A stretch of DNA of 64,000 bases from RGIG8748 sp045539515. GTDB lineage: Bacteria; Bacillota; Clostridia; UMGS1810. The DNA lies in contig JAZQFN010000044.1 in assembly GCA_045539515.1 (NCBI GenBank), positions 1 to 64,000 on the forward strand, read 5' to 3'. Each line of letters opens with the position of its first letter. The stretch's first letter is position 1. The position numbers and the translations under genes are program-made. Positions 43,068 through 52,627 of this stretch are shown here, piece after piece. A model generated the notes under the pieces. It ran no database searches. It was not told where the DNA came from and saw only the letters and a program-made list of their open reading frames with translations.

Positions 43068-43994
43068 TTATTCAAAAAGCGGTGTGGAGAAATAACGTTC
43101 TGCCGTATCGGGAAGAACAGTAACCACAGTTTTTCCTTTGCCGAGCTTTTTGGCAAGCTTTATGGCAGCGGCAACATTTGTACCGCTGGATATACCGCAC
43201 ATAATGCCTTCCTTTGCGGCTAGCTCTTTTGATGTGCGGATGGCCTCTTCATCTTTGATAATGCATATGTCGTCGTAGATATCCTGGTTAAGTATTGCAG
43301 GAATAAGTCCGTCGCCTATGCCCATCTGTATGTGTGTACCTATGGAACCGCCGGAAAGAATTGCGGCGTGCTCCGGTTCTACTGCCCATATTTCCATATC
43401 GGGGTTTTCTGCCTTAAGGGTTTCGCCTATACCGGTAATGGTTCCGCCGGTGCCAATGCCCGAACAAAAGCCATGGATGGGTCCGTTTACCTGATTCAAA
43501 ATTTCAACACCGGTCACTTCCCTTTGAACAGAGGGGTTGGCAGGGTTTTCAAACTGCTGAGGAACAAAAACGTTGGGGTCTTCGTCGCGCATTTTAAGTG
43601 CAAGCTGCAAGCACTCGTCTATGCAGGCGCCGATATTTCCGGCATCGTGAACAAGTATAACCTGTGCGCCATAGTGTTCAACCAGCTTTTTGCGCTCTAC
43701 GCTTACGGAATCCGGCATAATAATGACGGTTTTAAATCCCATAACAGCACCTACAAGAGCAAGGCCGATACCCTGGTTTCCGCTGGTGGGTTCCACAATA
43801 ACGGTATCCTCGTTTATGGCACCCCTTGCAAGAGCATCATTAATCATATTGTAAGCGGTTCTTGTCTTAATGGAGCCGCCCACATTCTGCCCTTCCACCT
43901 TTACAAGAATCTGCGCGCTGTCCTCGTCTGCCATTTTGTTAAGACGTACAAGTGGGGTGTTCCCCATTGCTTCCAGTATATTGTTAAAAATCAT
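43068..43994 (-). CDS. cysK: Cysteine synthase (O-acetylserine sulfhydrylase, PLP-dependent)
   Basis: A 308-residue type-II PLP enzyme. G-N-T-P-L-V-R-L is near the start, the PLP Lys is in N-V-G-G-S-I-K-T-R, T-S-G-N-Q-G-I-G binds substrate, and G-I-G-T-G-G-T-I-T-G-I-G binds the phosphate. In most CysK proteins the first motif is N-P-G-x-S-x-K-D-R, so the Pro-to-Val and Asp-to-Thr changes are a little unusual and may mark a side activity. It makes cysteine from O-acetylserine and sulfide. ATG 43994 with GGAGG is preferred over the TTG-initiated extension. Confidence 0.85.
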   Translation of the reverse strand: MIFNNILEAMGNTPLVRLNKMADEDSAQILVKVEGQNVGGSIKTRTAYNMINDALARGAINEDTVIVEPTSGNQGIGLALVGAVMGFKTVIIMPDSVSVERKKLVEHYGAQVILVHDAGNIGACIDECLQLALKMRDEDPNVFVPQQFENPANPSVQREVTGVEILNQVNGPIHGFCSGIGTGGTITGIGETLKAENPDMEIWAVEPEHAAILSGGSIGTHIQMGIGDGLIPAILNQDIYDDICIIKDEEAIRTSKELAAKEGIMCGISSGTNVAAAIKLAKKLGKGKTVVTVLPDTAERYFSTPLFE

Positions 43995-44080
43995 ATCTGC
44001 CTCCAAATATGTATAGTATTCCTAAATTATCATACAACACATTATAATAACATTTTTACTCCTCTTTGTCAAACAAAACA

Positions 44081-44150
44081 AAACCTGCTTTTTAAATTCC
44101 TCATCTCCTTGTTAAAGGTTTCCGGTCAATGTGGAATAAAAAGCAGGTTT
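44081..44150 (-). terminator. Terminator-like long hairpin between the DUF3048 gene and cysK
   Basis: AAACCTGCTTTTT and AAAAAGCAGGTTT pair over 13 bp around a 44-base loop. On the minus strand TTTTGTTTTGTTT follows. It lies downstream of the DUF3048 gene. Confidence 0.6.
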
Positions 44151-44191
44151 CTTATTTATATTATACAGTAAAAGTCTTACATTTATTCAAT

Positions 44192-45211
44192 TTATTTAAC
44201 TGTAACGGCAGATGTCTGGGGAACAATCTGAATGTATAAATTACCGGGATTAATTTTAAGCTCGTTTCCGTCGGCATCCTTGTATACCGTCTTTGCAGTT
44301 CTTGAAGCTTTGCTCCATGTAATTTCTATAGCCTTACCATTGGTTATGTAGTAGCCTTTGCCGCTTCCCACGGTGTCCACTTCCTGACGGTCTTTGTTCT
44401 GTCCGTCATTTAAGGGGTAGTTGCGAACATAGCACACGATGATGTTCTTTGCAGTAAGGTTATTGCCTGTCTGGGACATATGAAGGTTTGAACCTATATA
44501 TCTGTCGTAAACCTTGGTGTCGGAATTGTATTTGTAATTAACGGTATACATTGAGGAGTAAGGCACACTTACCTCTGTGGCAGACTGAGCATTTTTAAGG
44601 TCGGTGTCCTTATCATAATACCATGTATACTCAATATCGCTTGTGGCATCATACTTCTTTTTGCCGGCATATTCATAAGCATCCTTTACACTGGTGTAAA
44701 GGTTGTGATATGTATTGTCGTAGGTGTTGTCGCGGTAGAATATAACACCATCATCACCCTGAATACCATTGATGTTGTTAACACCAAGGCTCTTTATATC
44801 TGTGGTAGCCTTGGGGCTCCAGCCTGCGTGAAGATATATGGCATCGTGTTCCAATGCATAGTCAAGGAAATAATGTCTTGATGAGCGGATGGGGCCTACC
44901 TTTTCGATAGTGTTGTTTTTAAACAGAGCCATCATACGGGAAGCTCCGCCCTCTACAATAACTTCATAAACAATGTATGCACTTTCAACACCTATCTGCG
45001 GTCTGGATGAAGGGCCGTCATTATCAATCATAACAGCTAAAGGTCTTGTGTCTGTGGAAAGCATCTGAATAAATTCGTTATCTGTGAGTTCTTCAACACT
45101 TTCTATCTGCATATCCTGCTGAGGAACTTCCGGTTTCTTTTCTTCTTCGCTGCTGCATCCCATTAAAAATACAAGTGTAAGAATGAGCATAATGGAAATA
45201 AGTTTTTTCAT
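44192..45211 (-). CDS. DUF3048 (YerB-like) lipoprotein
   Basis: A 339-residue lipoprotein. The signal peptide ends in the lipobox L-M-G-C (Cys 19), followed by a charged linker. Two DUF3048 lobes follow: R-P-L-A-V-M-I-D-N-D, R-P-Q-I-G-V-E-S-A-Y-I-V-Y-E and G-P-I-R-S-S-R-H-Y-F-L-D-Y-A in the first, then the C-terminal domain with I-V-C-Y-V-R-N-Y-P and G-K-G-Y-Y-I-T-N-G-K. YerB-type proteins are attached to the outer membrane face; the molecular role is unknown. It is monocistronic. Confidence 0.9.
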   Translation of the reverse strand: MKKLISIMLILTLVFLMGCSSEEEKKPEVPQQDMQIESVEELTDNEFIQMLSTDTRPLAVMIDNDGPSSRPQIGVESAYIVYEVIVEGGASRMMALFKNNTIEKVGPIRSSRHYFLDYALEHDAIYLHAGWSPKATTDIKSLGVNNINGIQGDDGVIFYRDNTYDNTYHNLYTSVKDAYEYAGKKKYDATSDIEYTWYYDKDTDLKNAQSATEVSVPYSSMYTVNYKYNSDTKVYDRYIGSNLHMSQTGNNLTAKNIIVCYVRNYPLNDGQNKDRQEVDTVGSGKGYYITNGKAIEITWSKASRTAKTVYKDADGNELKINPGNLYIQIVPQTSAVTVK

Positions 45212-45323
45212 AATAACCTCCCGTAAAACATAAATTATTTACTCTTTTATTTTACTGTTTTCCCCACGTCAAGTCAAACTTTTGAAGCAAATTTAACCTA
45301 TCTGTAAAATAAAGCCTTTGGTC

Positions 45324-45352
45324 TTGACTTGATTTTAGTTTTTTGGTATAAT
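45324..45352 (+). promoter_or_regulatory. Sigma-A promoter of tRNA-Thr
   Basis: TTGACT (45324-45329) and TATAAT (45347-45352), spacer 17, ten bases before the tRNA. Confidence 0.8.
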
Positions 45353-45362
45353 TTATAGGTAC

Positions 45363-45438
45363 GCTGGTGTGGCTCAGTCGGTAGAGCAATTGATTCGTAA
45401 TCAATAGATCGTCGGTTCAAGTCCGATCACCAGCTCCA
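45363..45438 (+). tRNA. tRNA-Thr (anticodon CGU)
   Basis: A complete 76-nt cloverleaf. The acceptor stem is GCTGGTG with CACCAGC, the D-arm GCTCAGTCGGTAGAGC, the anticodon stem-loop TTGATTCGTAATCAA with anticodon CGT (CGU), the T-arm contains GGTTCAAGTCC, and the 3' CCA is encoded. It decodes ACG. It has its own promoter and terminator. Confidence 0.95.
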
Positions 45439-45439
45439 G

Positions 45440-45470
45440 AAAAAGGGACTGTAAAAAAGTCCCTTTTTTT
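45440..45470 (+). terminator. Terminator after tRNA-Thr
   Basis: AAAAAGGGACT-GTAAAAA-AGTCCCTTTTTTT hairpin directly after the CCA. Confidence 0.9.
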
Positions 45471-45517
45471 AGCACACATTCGCGCTATTAAAAGTAATAT
45501 TTTTTTGAAGCACATTA

Positions 45518-45546
45518 TAGACAAGTTCTCCCCTATGTGCTATTAT
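45518..45546 (+). promoter_or_regulatory. Sigma-A promoter of the 45581 lipoprotein gene
   Basis: TAGACA (45518-45523) and TATTAT (45541-45546), spacer 17, 35 bases upstream of the start. Confidence 0.65.
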
Positions 45547-45580
45547 AAAAGTGCAAGATAATATCCGGGAGGTGTTTAAT

Positions 45581-46756
45581 ATGAAAAAAAGAATACTCAT
45601 ATTTTTACTTACAGTTGCTATGTGTATTGCAGCAGGCTGCAGCAAGAAAGAGGAACCAAAAAAATCAAATGAAGCCTCCGCTCCAAAGGTTGTAGAGGAA
45701 ACCAAGAAAAGCACAAAAGACAAAACAGCCTCACAGACCGATTACGAAACGGAATATTCCCGCATACTATCCGATACATACGAAATAATACTCAATGCGG
45801 ATTCAATGGAACCCCAAGACGGTCAGCTCGGCATATGGGAGGTTGCCCTTGGTGCAAAAGATGATGCCGTAAATCAGATATCATACTTGTTTAAGGATAT
45901 TAACGGTGACAACGTAAAAGAACTTATAATAGGCTGTTTTGAAACAAACGAATATTCCTACACCAAAAACCAGATTCTGGCATTATATACCTTAAATAAC
46001 AACAAGCCCCTTTACGTGACAGAAGGAAGAAGCAGAAATGCCTATTCCCTTATGGATGACGGAAAGCTCTTCAATACAGGTTCAAACGGTGCGGCATATT
46101 CTATTTTCGGCACATACTATCTGGGCAAAAACGGTAAGCTGATTTGCGAGGACTTCTACTTTTCCTATCCTACCGACGATTACTCGGAAATAGAATTTTA
46201 CCATAATCAAACTGGTATATACGATAAGACAAAATCTCTTATCCTGAATTTATTTGAAGATGAGTTTTTTAGTATACAGGAAGACTTTGCAAAGCAGACC
46301 GTAAGCCTCAAAGGTACTCCATTTTCCAAGCTTTCAGACAGCATAAAAGGAAACATTTCCAAAAATAAACCCACCTCCGTTGCAGACGGTATGACAGGCA
46401 CATGGGTACTTGTAAGCGGTCACACAGATGGTTATGAATTTACTGCAGAGGAAGCAGGTCTTGAAAGTGAGCTTACGGTTAAAAAGGCCTCCGGCAAGCT
46501 TGATGCAAGCTATTGGATTCAGTCTGATGCGAAGTATGAATCCTTCGATGCCGAAGCCATATACCGCGATATGTCCCTTCACGAAGGCTGCCCAAATGAT
46601 GAATGGTGCGTTGAATTTGTTGTAAAAAGCGGCAACTTCAGCGACGAGGACGAATTCTATGCCACCCTGATTGATGATGATACACTCCTGTTTCAGCACT
46701 TTTTCCCTTTTGACGGAACCACAGGCGTAAGCTATATGACATACAAAAGAAAGTAA
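45581..46756 (+). CDS. Putative lipoprotein of unknown function
   Basis: A 391-residue lipoprotein. The signal peptide ends in A-A-G-C (lipobox), with a Lys/Glu/Ser-rich linker after it. The middle contains an EF-hand-like D-I-N-G-D-N-V-K-E-L-I-I-G-C-F motif, as in FG-GAP-like or dockerin-like repeats. The final ~110 residues start G-T-W-V-L-V-S-G-H, a lipocalin-like DUF pattern. ATG 45581 has a GGGAGGTG site. It lies alone between tRNA-Thr and a terminator at 46771-46797. I do not recognise a named family. Confidence 0.75.
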   Translation: MKKRILIFLLTVAMCIAAGCSKKEEPKKSNEASAPKVVEETKKSTKDKTASQTDYETEYSRILSDTYEIILNADSMEPQDGQLGIWEVALGAKDDAVNQISYLFKDINGDNVKELIIGCFETNEYSYTKNQILALYTLNNNKPLYVTEGRSRNAYSLMDDGKLFNTGSNGAAYSIFGTYYLGKNGKLICEDFYFSYPTDDYSEIEFYHNQTGIYDKTKSLILNLFEDEFFSIQEDFAKQTVSLKGTPFSKLSDSIKGNISKNKPTSVADGMTGTWVLVSGHTDGYEFTAEEAGLESELTVKKASGKLDASYWIQSDAKYESFDAEAIYRDMSLHEGCPNDEWCVEFVVKSGNFSDEDEFYATLIDDDTLLFQHFFPFDGTTGVSYMTYKRK

Positions 46757-46770
46757 AATTTATGACATAT

Positions 46771-46797
46771 GAAAACCATCACAACGGATGGTTTTTC
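46771..46797 (+). terminator. Terminator after the lipoprotein gene
   Basis: GAAAACCATC-ACAAC-GGATGGTTTTTC hairpin between convergent genes. Confidence 0.85.
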
Positions 46798-46818
46798 ACT
46801 TAATAATTTCGTTTTTTA

Positions 46819-47589
46819 TTACGGTCTGTACCCGTCAATTCCTGCCCTTTCCATAGCACCCAGGATTTTTTTCTTAATGTCCCTGTGCTCCTTGGAGAGT
46901 TCTTTAAGGAGGGCTTTTGTACTTTCCCTTTCCGATGTTTTATCCATGGGACAGGGATTTTTTATGGCCTTAAGTGAGCTTTTGTTTATAAAATATGTTA
47001 TGTCCTTTTCAGACACTTCAACCATTGGACGAATCAAGGTGATATCACTTCTGTCAAAGTGAACTACCGGCGGAAAGGCTCCTATTCTGCCTTCATTTAA
47101 AAGATTCATCATAAAGGTTTCTGTCGCATCGTCCATATGATGCCCAAGGCATAGCTTATTAAAGCCAAGGTCTTTTGCTGTATTCTGCAGGGCTCCTCTT
47201 CTCATTTTGGCACAAAGAGAACAGGGATTTTTTTCTTCTTTTTCGGAAAATACAATCTGTGCAATATGGGTGGAAACTATGTGAAGGGTAATTCCCTCAC
47301 TTGCGCAAAGTTCATTTAAATATTCCCTAATCATAGCAGACTCCTCCAAGGTGCAATAACCTGCCTCTTCAAATCCTGTATCAACATATATGGCGCAAAA
47401 CTCAAAGCTTTTGGGGTAAAACCCCTTTAATGCACTCATAACTGCAAGAAGCGTAAGGGAATCCTTACCTCCTGATACCCCAACGGCAATGCGGTCGCCG
47501 TCTTCTATCATATTGTATTTTTCAACAGTTTTTCTCACCAAAGAGCAAAGCTTTTTAAGTTCCTTTGTAAATTCCAACGTTAACACCAT
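46819..47589 (-). CDS. TtcA-family tRNA-modifying ATP-pyrophosphatase
   Basis: A protein of about 256 residues. The PP-loop is V-G-V-S-G-G-K-D-S-L near residue 34. P-C-S-L-C-A-K provides the CxxC that binds an Fe-S cluster in TtcA-type tRNA thiolases, and G-H-H-M-D-D-A-T-E-T is conserved. It probably inserts sulfur into tRNA cytidine-32 or a related position. The start is unsure: ATG 47589 lacks a clear site and a TTG 12 bases later has GGTG upstream. The longer open frame back to 47748 overlaps the neighbouring gene and has no conserved sequence. Confidence 0.85.
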   Translation of the reverse strand: MVLTLEFTKELKKLCSLVRKTVEKYNMIEDGDRIAVGVSGGKDSLTLLAVMSALKGFYPKSFEFCAIYVDTGFEEAGYCTLEESAMIREYLNELCASEGITLHIVSTHIAQIVFSEKEEKNPCSLCAKMRRGALQNTAKDLGFNKLCLGHHMDDATETFMMNLLNEGRIGAFPPVVHFDRSDITLIRPMVEVSEKDITYFINKSSLKAIKNPCPMDKTSERESTKALLKELSKEHRDIKKKILGAMERAGIDGYRP

Positions 47590-47714
47590 TCTTTTAATAT
47601 TTATATTGCAAATTATATCACAGGTCAAATCTGCCGTTTTAAGAGTAAGTCTTAAAACGGCATTTGTAATTATTATATAAGTCCTGCTGTTTAAATCGCA
47701 TTTCGGACAATATG

Positions 47715-48746
47715 CTACTGATTGTCCTGTTTTAAACAAAGAGCACATTCCAGAAGCTGCTTTTTTGACTTTACCCCAAGCTTTGAATATATATTTGAAT
47801 TATGGAATTTAAGGGTTGTTTCTTTAATGCCCAAAAGCTCTGTTACCTCTTTGGTTTTTCTGCCCTCACAATACAAATCATATATTTTCTTTTCAGTAGG
47901 AGTAAGCAAAGTCACTTTTTTGATTAAGTTATTACTTAATTCACGGATTTCATCTGTATTTTGGTAATTAGGCTTTTCAGAAGCCAAGTCAACATTGGAT
48001 TTGTTTATATCCTCAATAACGCTGTACAATCCCAAAAGGAACAATTCAGTTATAATATAGGAAACAGACAAAAACTCAAAATTAAACTTAAAAAGCTGTT
48101 CCACAAACCACACGCAGATATTTACAAACACAGCGCAAAGGAGGGTTATTGCATGTTTATTTGACTCGATATTTTTCTTATATGTAGCATAAGTGATAGC
48201 TGAAACCATAATCAGAAAGTATGCCACAAGATATACAAGGTACAAAGAATGAAGCGCTCCGTATTCTTTAACAAGAACCGTGGTTCCGTTTTCCACAGCA
48301 AACTCCACGTTTTTGTAGTATATGTCTAGATAACCCGGGCTTGCCGCAACAAGAAAAACTACCCCTCCGATACCAATCATAGTCCATATTGCAATTTTTG
48401 GAAGTTTAAAATTACATACGTTTATTATAATCATAAACATGGCAAAGGGCAAAAATACCGAACCGAAATAAGAAATTCTGTTTGCCCACAAAGCCATTTC
48501 AAGATTTGCAGAAGCAGAAAGTAAAAAATAACCCGTATTTACAATAAAAACCGAGGTGAAAAGCAAAACAAACCATTTGTCTTTCTTCTTAATGAAAAAC
48601 ACATACCCCAGAAGAAGCAGTAAAGATATTAAGGCAATTATCATATACAAAACCGACAAGCTTCCGGATTTATCACTGCAAAGATTGCAGGAACTTAAAA
48701 AGAAACTGCAAGCAAATAAAACAGCAGTTGCAAGTATCTTTTTCAT
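47715..48746 (-). CDS. Membrane-bound LuxR-type transcriptional regulator
   Basis: A 343-residue protein. The first ~245 residues are seven or eight TM helices like the 7TM N-terminal region of sensor histidine kinases, preceded by a signal-like start ending in S-S-C. The C-terminal ~65 residues are a LuxR/GerE HTH: L-T-P-T-E-K-K-I-Y-D-L-Y, T-K-E-V-T-E-L-L-G-I-K-E-T-T-L-K-F-H. It thus joins a membrane sensor to DNA binding with no kinase step. It is divergent from the large surface protein at 48950, with CCTACTT repeats between, so it probably regulates that gene. Confidence 0.85.
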   Translation of the reverse strand: MKKILATAVLFACSFFLSSCNLCSDKSGSLSVLYMIIALISLLLLLGYVFFIKKKDKWFVLLFTSVFIVNTGYFLLSASANLEMALWANRISYFGSVFLPFAMFMIIINVCNFKLPKIAIWTMIGIGGVVFLVAASPGYLDIYYKNVEFAVENGTTVLVKEYGALHSLYLVYLVAYFLIMVSAITYATYKKNIESNKHAITLLCAVFVNICVWFVEQLFKFNFEFLSVSYIITELFLLGLYSVIEDINKSNVDLASEKPNYQNTDEIRELSNNLIKKVTLLTPTEKKIYDLYCEGRKTKEVTELLGIKETTLKFHNSNIYSKLGVKSKKQLLECALCLKQDNQ

Positions 48747-48774
48747 AAAATCCCACCTTTTTTGAGCATTATAC

Positions 48775-48869
48775 CCTACTTTTTTTAATACTTTCTGTAA
48801 ATATAATTAAATTTCCCCTACTTTTCTGTATGCAAGTAGGTTGACATTAAGTTTTATAATTATTATTAT
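48775..48869 (+). promoter_or_regulatory. Divergent regulatory region: CCTACTT repeats and a sigma-A promoter
   Basis: CCTACTT occurs at 48775 and 48817 and inverted (AAGTAGG) at 48834-48840, ending exactly one base before TTGACA (48841-48846). TATTAT follows at 48864-48869 after 17 bases. The inverted pair next to the -35 is a good candidate activator site for the adjacent LuxR-type regulator. Confidence 0.55.
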
Positions 48870-48949
48870 AATAAGTAGTTAATACTGTTGATTATACAAC
48901 ATAATTTTGATTCAGTCAATGCATTAAATCTTTCAGGGAGGAAAAATCA

Positions 48950-51900
48950 ATGAGAAATCCAATTCAAAAAAATTATCGCAAACTGTTGTGCACCTTTATG
49001 GTACAGGTTTTAGTAATTCAGCTTCTGATGATCTTCCCCATTTCAGCCTTTGCGGCAGAAAGCGGCACTACGGGAGATGTAAGCTGGTCACTTGATGGAG
49101 GAGTACTTACGGTATCCGGCACAGGTGCCATGGCTGACTACAGCTCCAAGGAAGAAACTCCCTGGTATGCATATATTTCCGATATAGAAAGTGTTGTAAT
49201 ATCCGAGGGGGTATACCACGTGGGCACCCACGCCTTTGACGGATGCACCAACCTTTCCTCTGTTTCCTTCCCCGAAACACTCTACCGTATAGACCAATAC
49301 AGCTTCTACGGATGTACCTCTCTTACCGAGATTACAATACCGAGATACACTCACGAAATTTGCTACGGTGCCTTCGGAAATTCCGGTCTTACCAAGGTAA
49401 CGGAACTTTCCAGAGCCGTGGAATATGTGGAAAACGATGACTACAAAACTGACCTCACATTCCCTTCTACTGCCGTGTTCTACTGTACATACGGCGAAAC
49501 CGAATACTTCTGCCAAAACAATAACCTTACATACCATATAATTGAGGACGAGCTTCTCATTAAGGCAGACAGCGGAAACTCCACCTATGACTTCATTTAC
49601 AATGACTACGTTGTGGCAAACCTGTGGAAAGCAACCAAGGCAGAGTCCGGTGCAGAGGGCGACATTGTGCTGGACTACACCTTCACAATTAATGCCGACG
49701 AGGTGAGAGAAGAACATAACCTTATGGCAGACAGCGACAGCCAGAAGATTTCCCCCGACAATGACAACGGCGGTGAAATTAAGCTTGAAGTGTCTTTAAG
49801 CTTTGAAGATGAATACTACAATTTTTCCGATGCAAGAAACACCGCCTACTATGGCTACAGGGAAACAGACCCCATAGGAAGAGAAAACACCAACTACAAC
49901 AAATGGGAAGTATACGAAGGGGAAAATCCTTTTATAACCATAACTTCAAACGGCAAAACAGCTACTGTAACCGTAAAAGGAACGGTAAAAGAGCTGTACG
50001 AATTTGCAACAAAAGACCTTAGTGAAGAACTGAAAGACTACAAGGCTATAAACGCCATGTCCTTAAGTATTCGTGTAGAGGGTATAACCTATAGGCCCTC
50101 CTCAAATTGGAATTATTTAAACGAGGACAAAAAAACCCAACCCGAATACCGCTATATCGGCTTATACGATGCACACGCCAGATATGCGGAAACAGAACGC
50201 CTTGGTCCCAGAACCCTTGAAACAAAAAACTATATAACAGATACTCCCCGTGCTGAAATTTCCGGATTTATGGAGCCCACAAAAAAGAACTACCTGTGGA
50301 GCTATGAAATACAGAGAATATCCCGTGACTACGTGGAGGAGCTTGACCGCAATCCCGGTGACGGCGGATATGAAGATGATATATTTTTTGAAGAATACAA
50401 CGGCATAACCTACGGTCATGTACGCGGTGAATACGATGCCGGCGAAGTAAACACCATGAAGATAGCTGACTTTATAACAGAGGAAAACTCCGACTTTATA
50501 AATAGTCTAATTGGAATTACCGCTTCCGGTTTGGGCGGAGAAGTTATGATATTGGCAGACTGCTCGGTAATTCTCACCTTCCCGGACGGAGAAACCAAGA
50601 TTCTTTACGTTTCCGCCTGCGAAGAAACCACATGGCTTATAGGTCCCTGTATGCATTCCTGCAAAGAATGCGGACTTTGTACCTCTGACGAAATGCTTCA
50701 TTGCAACACCATGGAATGGTTTGAATTCCGCTGTATCTGCGAAGAACCACAGCCTGACACCGTGGTAACAGAGGTTGCCGCAGAGAACAAGATATCCTTT
50801 GAAAACAACACCTGGAATGAGGACTTAACCCTTAATGTGGTTTATGTTGATGTGGATGAATCCCAAGAGAGTGCTTACATTAGCCATATAGGTGATTATG
50901 TAGACATAAAAAATACCGTAATGCTCTTTGATGCAAACCTTACTGCAGAATACGGGCCCTACATTATGAATCAGTGGGGCGGCGAAGACGAAAATGTAAC
51001 CGTAACCGTAAATGTAGGCAAAGAAAATGCAGAGCTTATAGATAAAGGGGAAGCCGAGCTTCACCACATCACAAAGGGAACCTCCGAGGTTGTACCCTGC
51101 GTGGCTGATACAGCAAACGGCACAATAACCTTTAACACCACGAGCTTAAGTCCCTTTGCCATTGTTAAAACCAAAGACTTTCAGCATTACGGAAAAGCCT
51201 TTTTAACAGATGCCCAAAAGAGTGTATACGAAGCTTTGGAAACCGGCATCACAAACTGCGATGAATCCATACCTGTTAACACAGAACTTGGACTTAAGAT
51301 TGAAGATATACGTCCTGTAATTGAGATGTTCTTAGCCGACCATCCCGGCTACTTCTGGTTCCCCGGTTCCTACTCCTACTACAGCTACAACAACATAGTT
51401 TCAGGCATAAAGCCCAAATACACTATGGCAGGCGTAGCCGCAACAAAGACACAGATTGAAGAAGCAAAAGATGTATACGAATCTAAATTAGATGCAGTAA
51501 TTGATGAAATGGAAACCGAGCTTACAGATCCCACCGACTACGAAAAAGCCCTTTGGCTCCACGATAAGGTGGCAGAAATTGTAACCTACGAATACGGTCC
51601 AAATCACCAGACAGCCTATGGTGCATTAGTTGAAGAAAAGGCTGTGTGTGCAGGCTATGCAGAGCTTTATCAGGCACTTCTTCTTGAAGCGGGAATACCT
51701 GCCTGGTCGGTAAAGGGTGATAGCATAAACCCGGTAACCTTAGAAGCCCAAGCTCACGAATGGAACCTTTTGTGGATAGAAGGTAACTGCGTATATGCCG
51801 ACGTAACCTGGGATGACCAGATGGACGAAATATTCCACATATACTTTGCAAGAGATATTACGGGTATGAACCCGGAGCACGCCTTAAACAGCAATTATTC

Positions 51901-52516
51901 CGACAAAATCCCCGAATGTGTTCCCGGCAAATGCGATAAATACACCTACTACGACAAGGTTGAAAATAAGCACATTCTTACCGAGGAAGTAACTGCCGAT
52001 ATGCTCGCCGAAATAATGACAGAGCAGATAGAAGGCAAATCCTTTGTAACCATGCTCTACGCACCAAATGACGAGATGCTTAACAGCTTTAATACATGGC
52101 TTAACGAAGATGGCAATGTAGAAGAGCTTGTAGGAAAGCTTATTCCTTCCGGTGGTTATTCATTTATCTACTGGGAAAACATAATGGGTAACAATGTGCT
52201 TGGTGAGGAAATACATCTTCACATAGAAAAAATTGCTCAAAATACAGAAGTTACCGTATCGGAAGATGAGGATAAAGGAACCTGTACAGCTGTAATGAGC
52301 ATTGACAGCAATAACTACAATAACGAAAATGTAAGAGCAATTATTACCTACTATGACCAAAACGGAACATCAATGAAAAAGGATATTGAAACAATAAATG
52401 TAAACGGTAAATTTACCATGGATATCCCCACGGGTGCAAAGAAGTTCAAGGCAATGATAATAGACATTACCAACATGAAGCCTCTTTGCAGTGCAGGAGT
52501 AATAGAGCTTGATTAA
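48950..52516 (+). CDS. Large secreted protein with LRR and transglutaminase-like domains
   Basis: An 1188-residue exported protein. The signal peptide ends A-F-A-A around residue 35. The following W-S-L-D-G-G-V-L-T-V-S-G-T-G-A-M and two or three BspA-type LRR units (A-F-D-G-C-T-N-L, S-F-Y-G-C-T-S-L) form the N-terminus. A middle beta-rich region includes H-S-C-K-E-C-G-L-C. The transglutaminase/protease domain has Cys 900 (V-C-A-G-Y-A), His 936 (A-H-E-W-N) and Asp 951 (Y-A-D-V-T-W-D), a complete triad. A C-terminal Ig/FN3-like domain closes it. It likely processes or binds extracellular peptides. ATG 48950 has a GGGAGG site. Confidence 0.88.
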   Translation: MRNPIQKNYRKLLCTFMVQVLVIQLLMIFPISAFAAESGTTGDVSWSLDGGVLTVSGTGAMADYSSKEETPWYAYISDIESVVISEGVYHVGTHAFDGCTNLSSVSFPETLYRIDQYSFYGCTSLTEITIPRYTHEICYGAFGNSGLTKVTELSRAVEYVENDDYKTDLTFPSTAVFYCTYGETEYFCQNNNLTYHIIEDELLIKADSGNSTYDFIYNDYVVANLWKATKAESGAEGDIVLDYTFTINADEVREEHNLMADSDSQKISPDNDNGGEIKLEVSLSFEDEYYNFSDARNTAYYGYRETDPIGRENTNYNKWEVYEGENPFITITSNGKTATVTVKGTVKELYEFATKDLSEELKDYKAINAMSLSIRVEGITYRPSSNWNYLNEDKKTQPEYRYIGLYDAHARYAETERLGPRTLETKNYITDTPRAEISGFMEPTKKNYLWSYEIQRISRDYVEELDRNPGDGGYEDDIFFEEYNGITYGHVRGEYDAGEVNTMKIADFITEENSDFINSLIGITASGLGGEVMILADCSVILTFPDGETKILYVSACEETTWLIGPCMHSCKECGLCTSDEMLHCNTMEWFEFRCICEEPQPDTVVTEVAAENKISFENNTWNEDLTLNVVYVDVDESQESAYISHIGDYVDIKNTVMLFDANLTAEYGPYIMNQWGGEDENVTVTVNVGKENAELIDKGEAELHHITKGTSEVVPCVADTANGTITFNTTSLSPFAIVKTKDFQHYGKAFLTDAQKSVYEALETGITNCDESIPVNTELGLKIEDIRPVIEMFLADHPGYFWFPGSYSYYSYNNIVSGIKPKYTMAGVAATKTQIEEAKDVYESKLDAVIDEMETELTDPTDYEKALWLHDKVAEIVTYEYGPNHQTAYGALVEEKAVCAGYAELYQALLLEAGIPAWSVKGDSINPVTLEAQAHEWNLLWIEGNCVYADVTWDDQMDEIFHIYFARDITGMNPEHALNSNYSDKIPECVPGKCDKYTYYDKVENKHILTEEVTADMLAEIMTEQIEGKSFVTMLYAPNDEMLNSFNTWLNEDGNVEELVGKLIPSGGYSFIYWENIMGNNVLGEEIHLHIEKIAQNTEVTVSEDEDKGTCTAVMSIDSNNYNNENVRAIITYYDQNGTSMKKDIETINVNGKFTMDIPTGAKKFKAMIIDITNMKPLCSAGVIELD

Positions 52517-52534
52517 TATATTTGATAATAAAGA

Positions 52535-52564
52535 AAACAGGTGCTTCAATTGAAGCATCTGTTT
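52535..52564. terminator. Terminator between the surface protein and the AraC gene
   Basis: AAACAGGTGCTTC-AATT-GAAGCATCTGTTT hairpin (one G-U pair), T-rich on both sides of convergent genes. Confidence 0.8.
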
Positions 52565-52627
52565 TTGTTTGGAGATACTTCAAAAAGAACACAGTTTAAT
52601 TAAACTTTTTAAAGTTTAAAATTAGCC

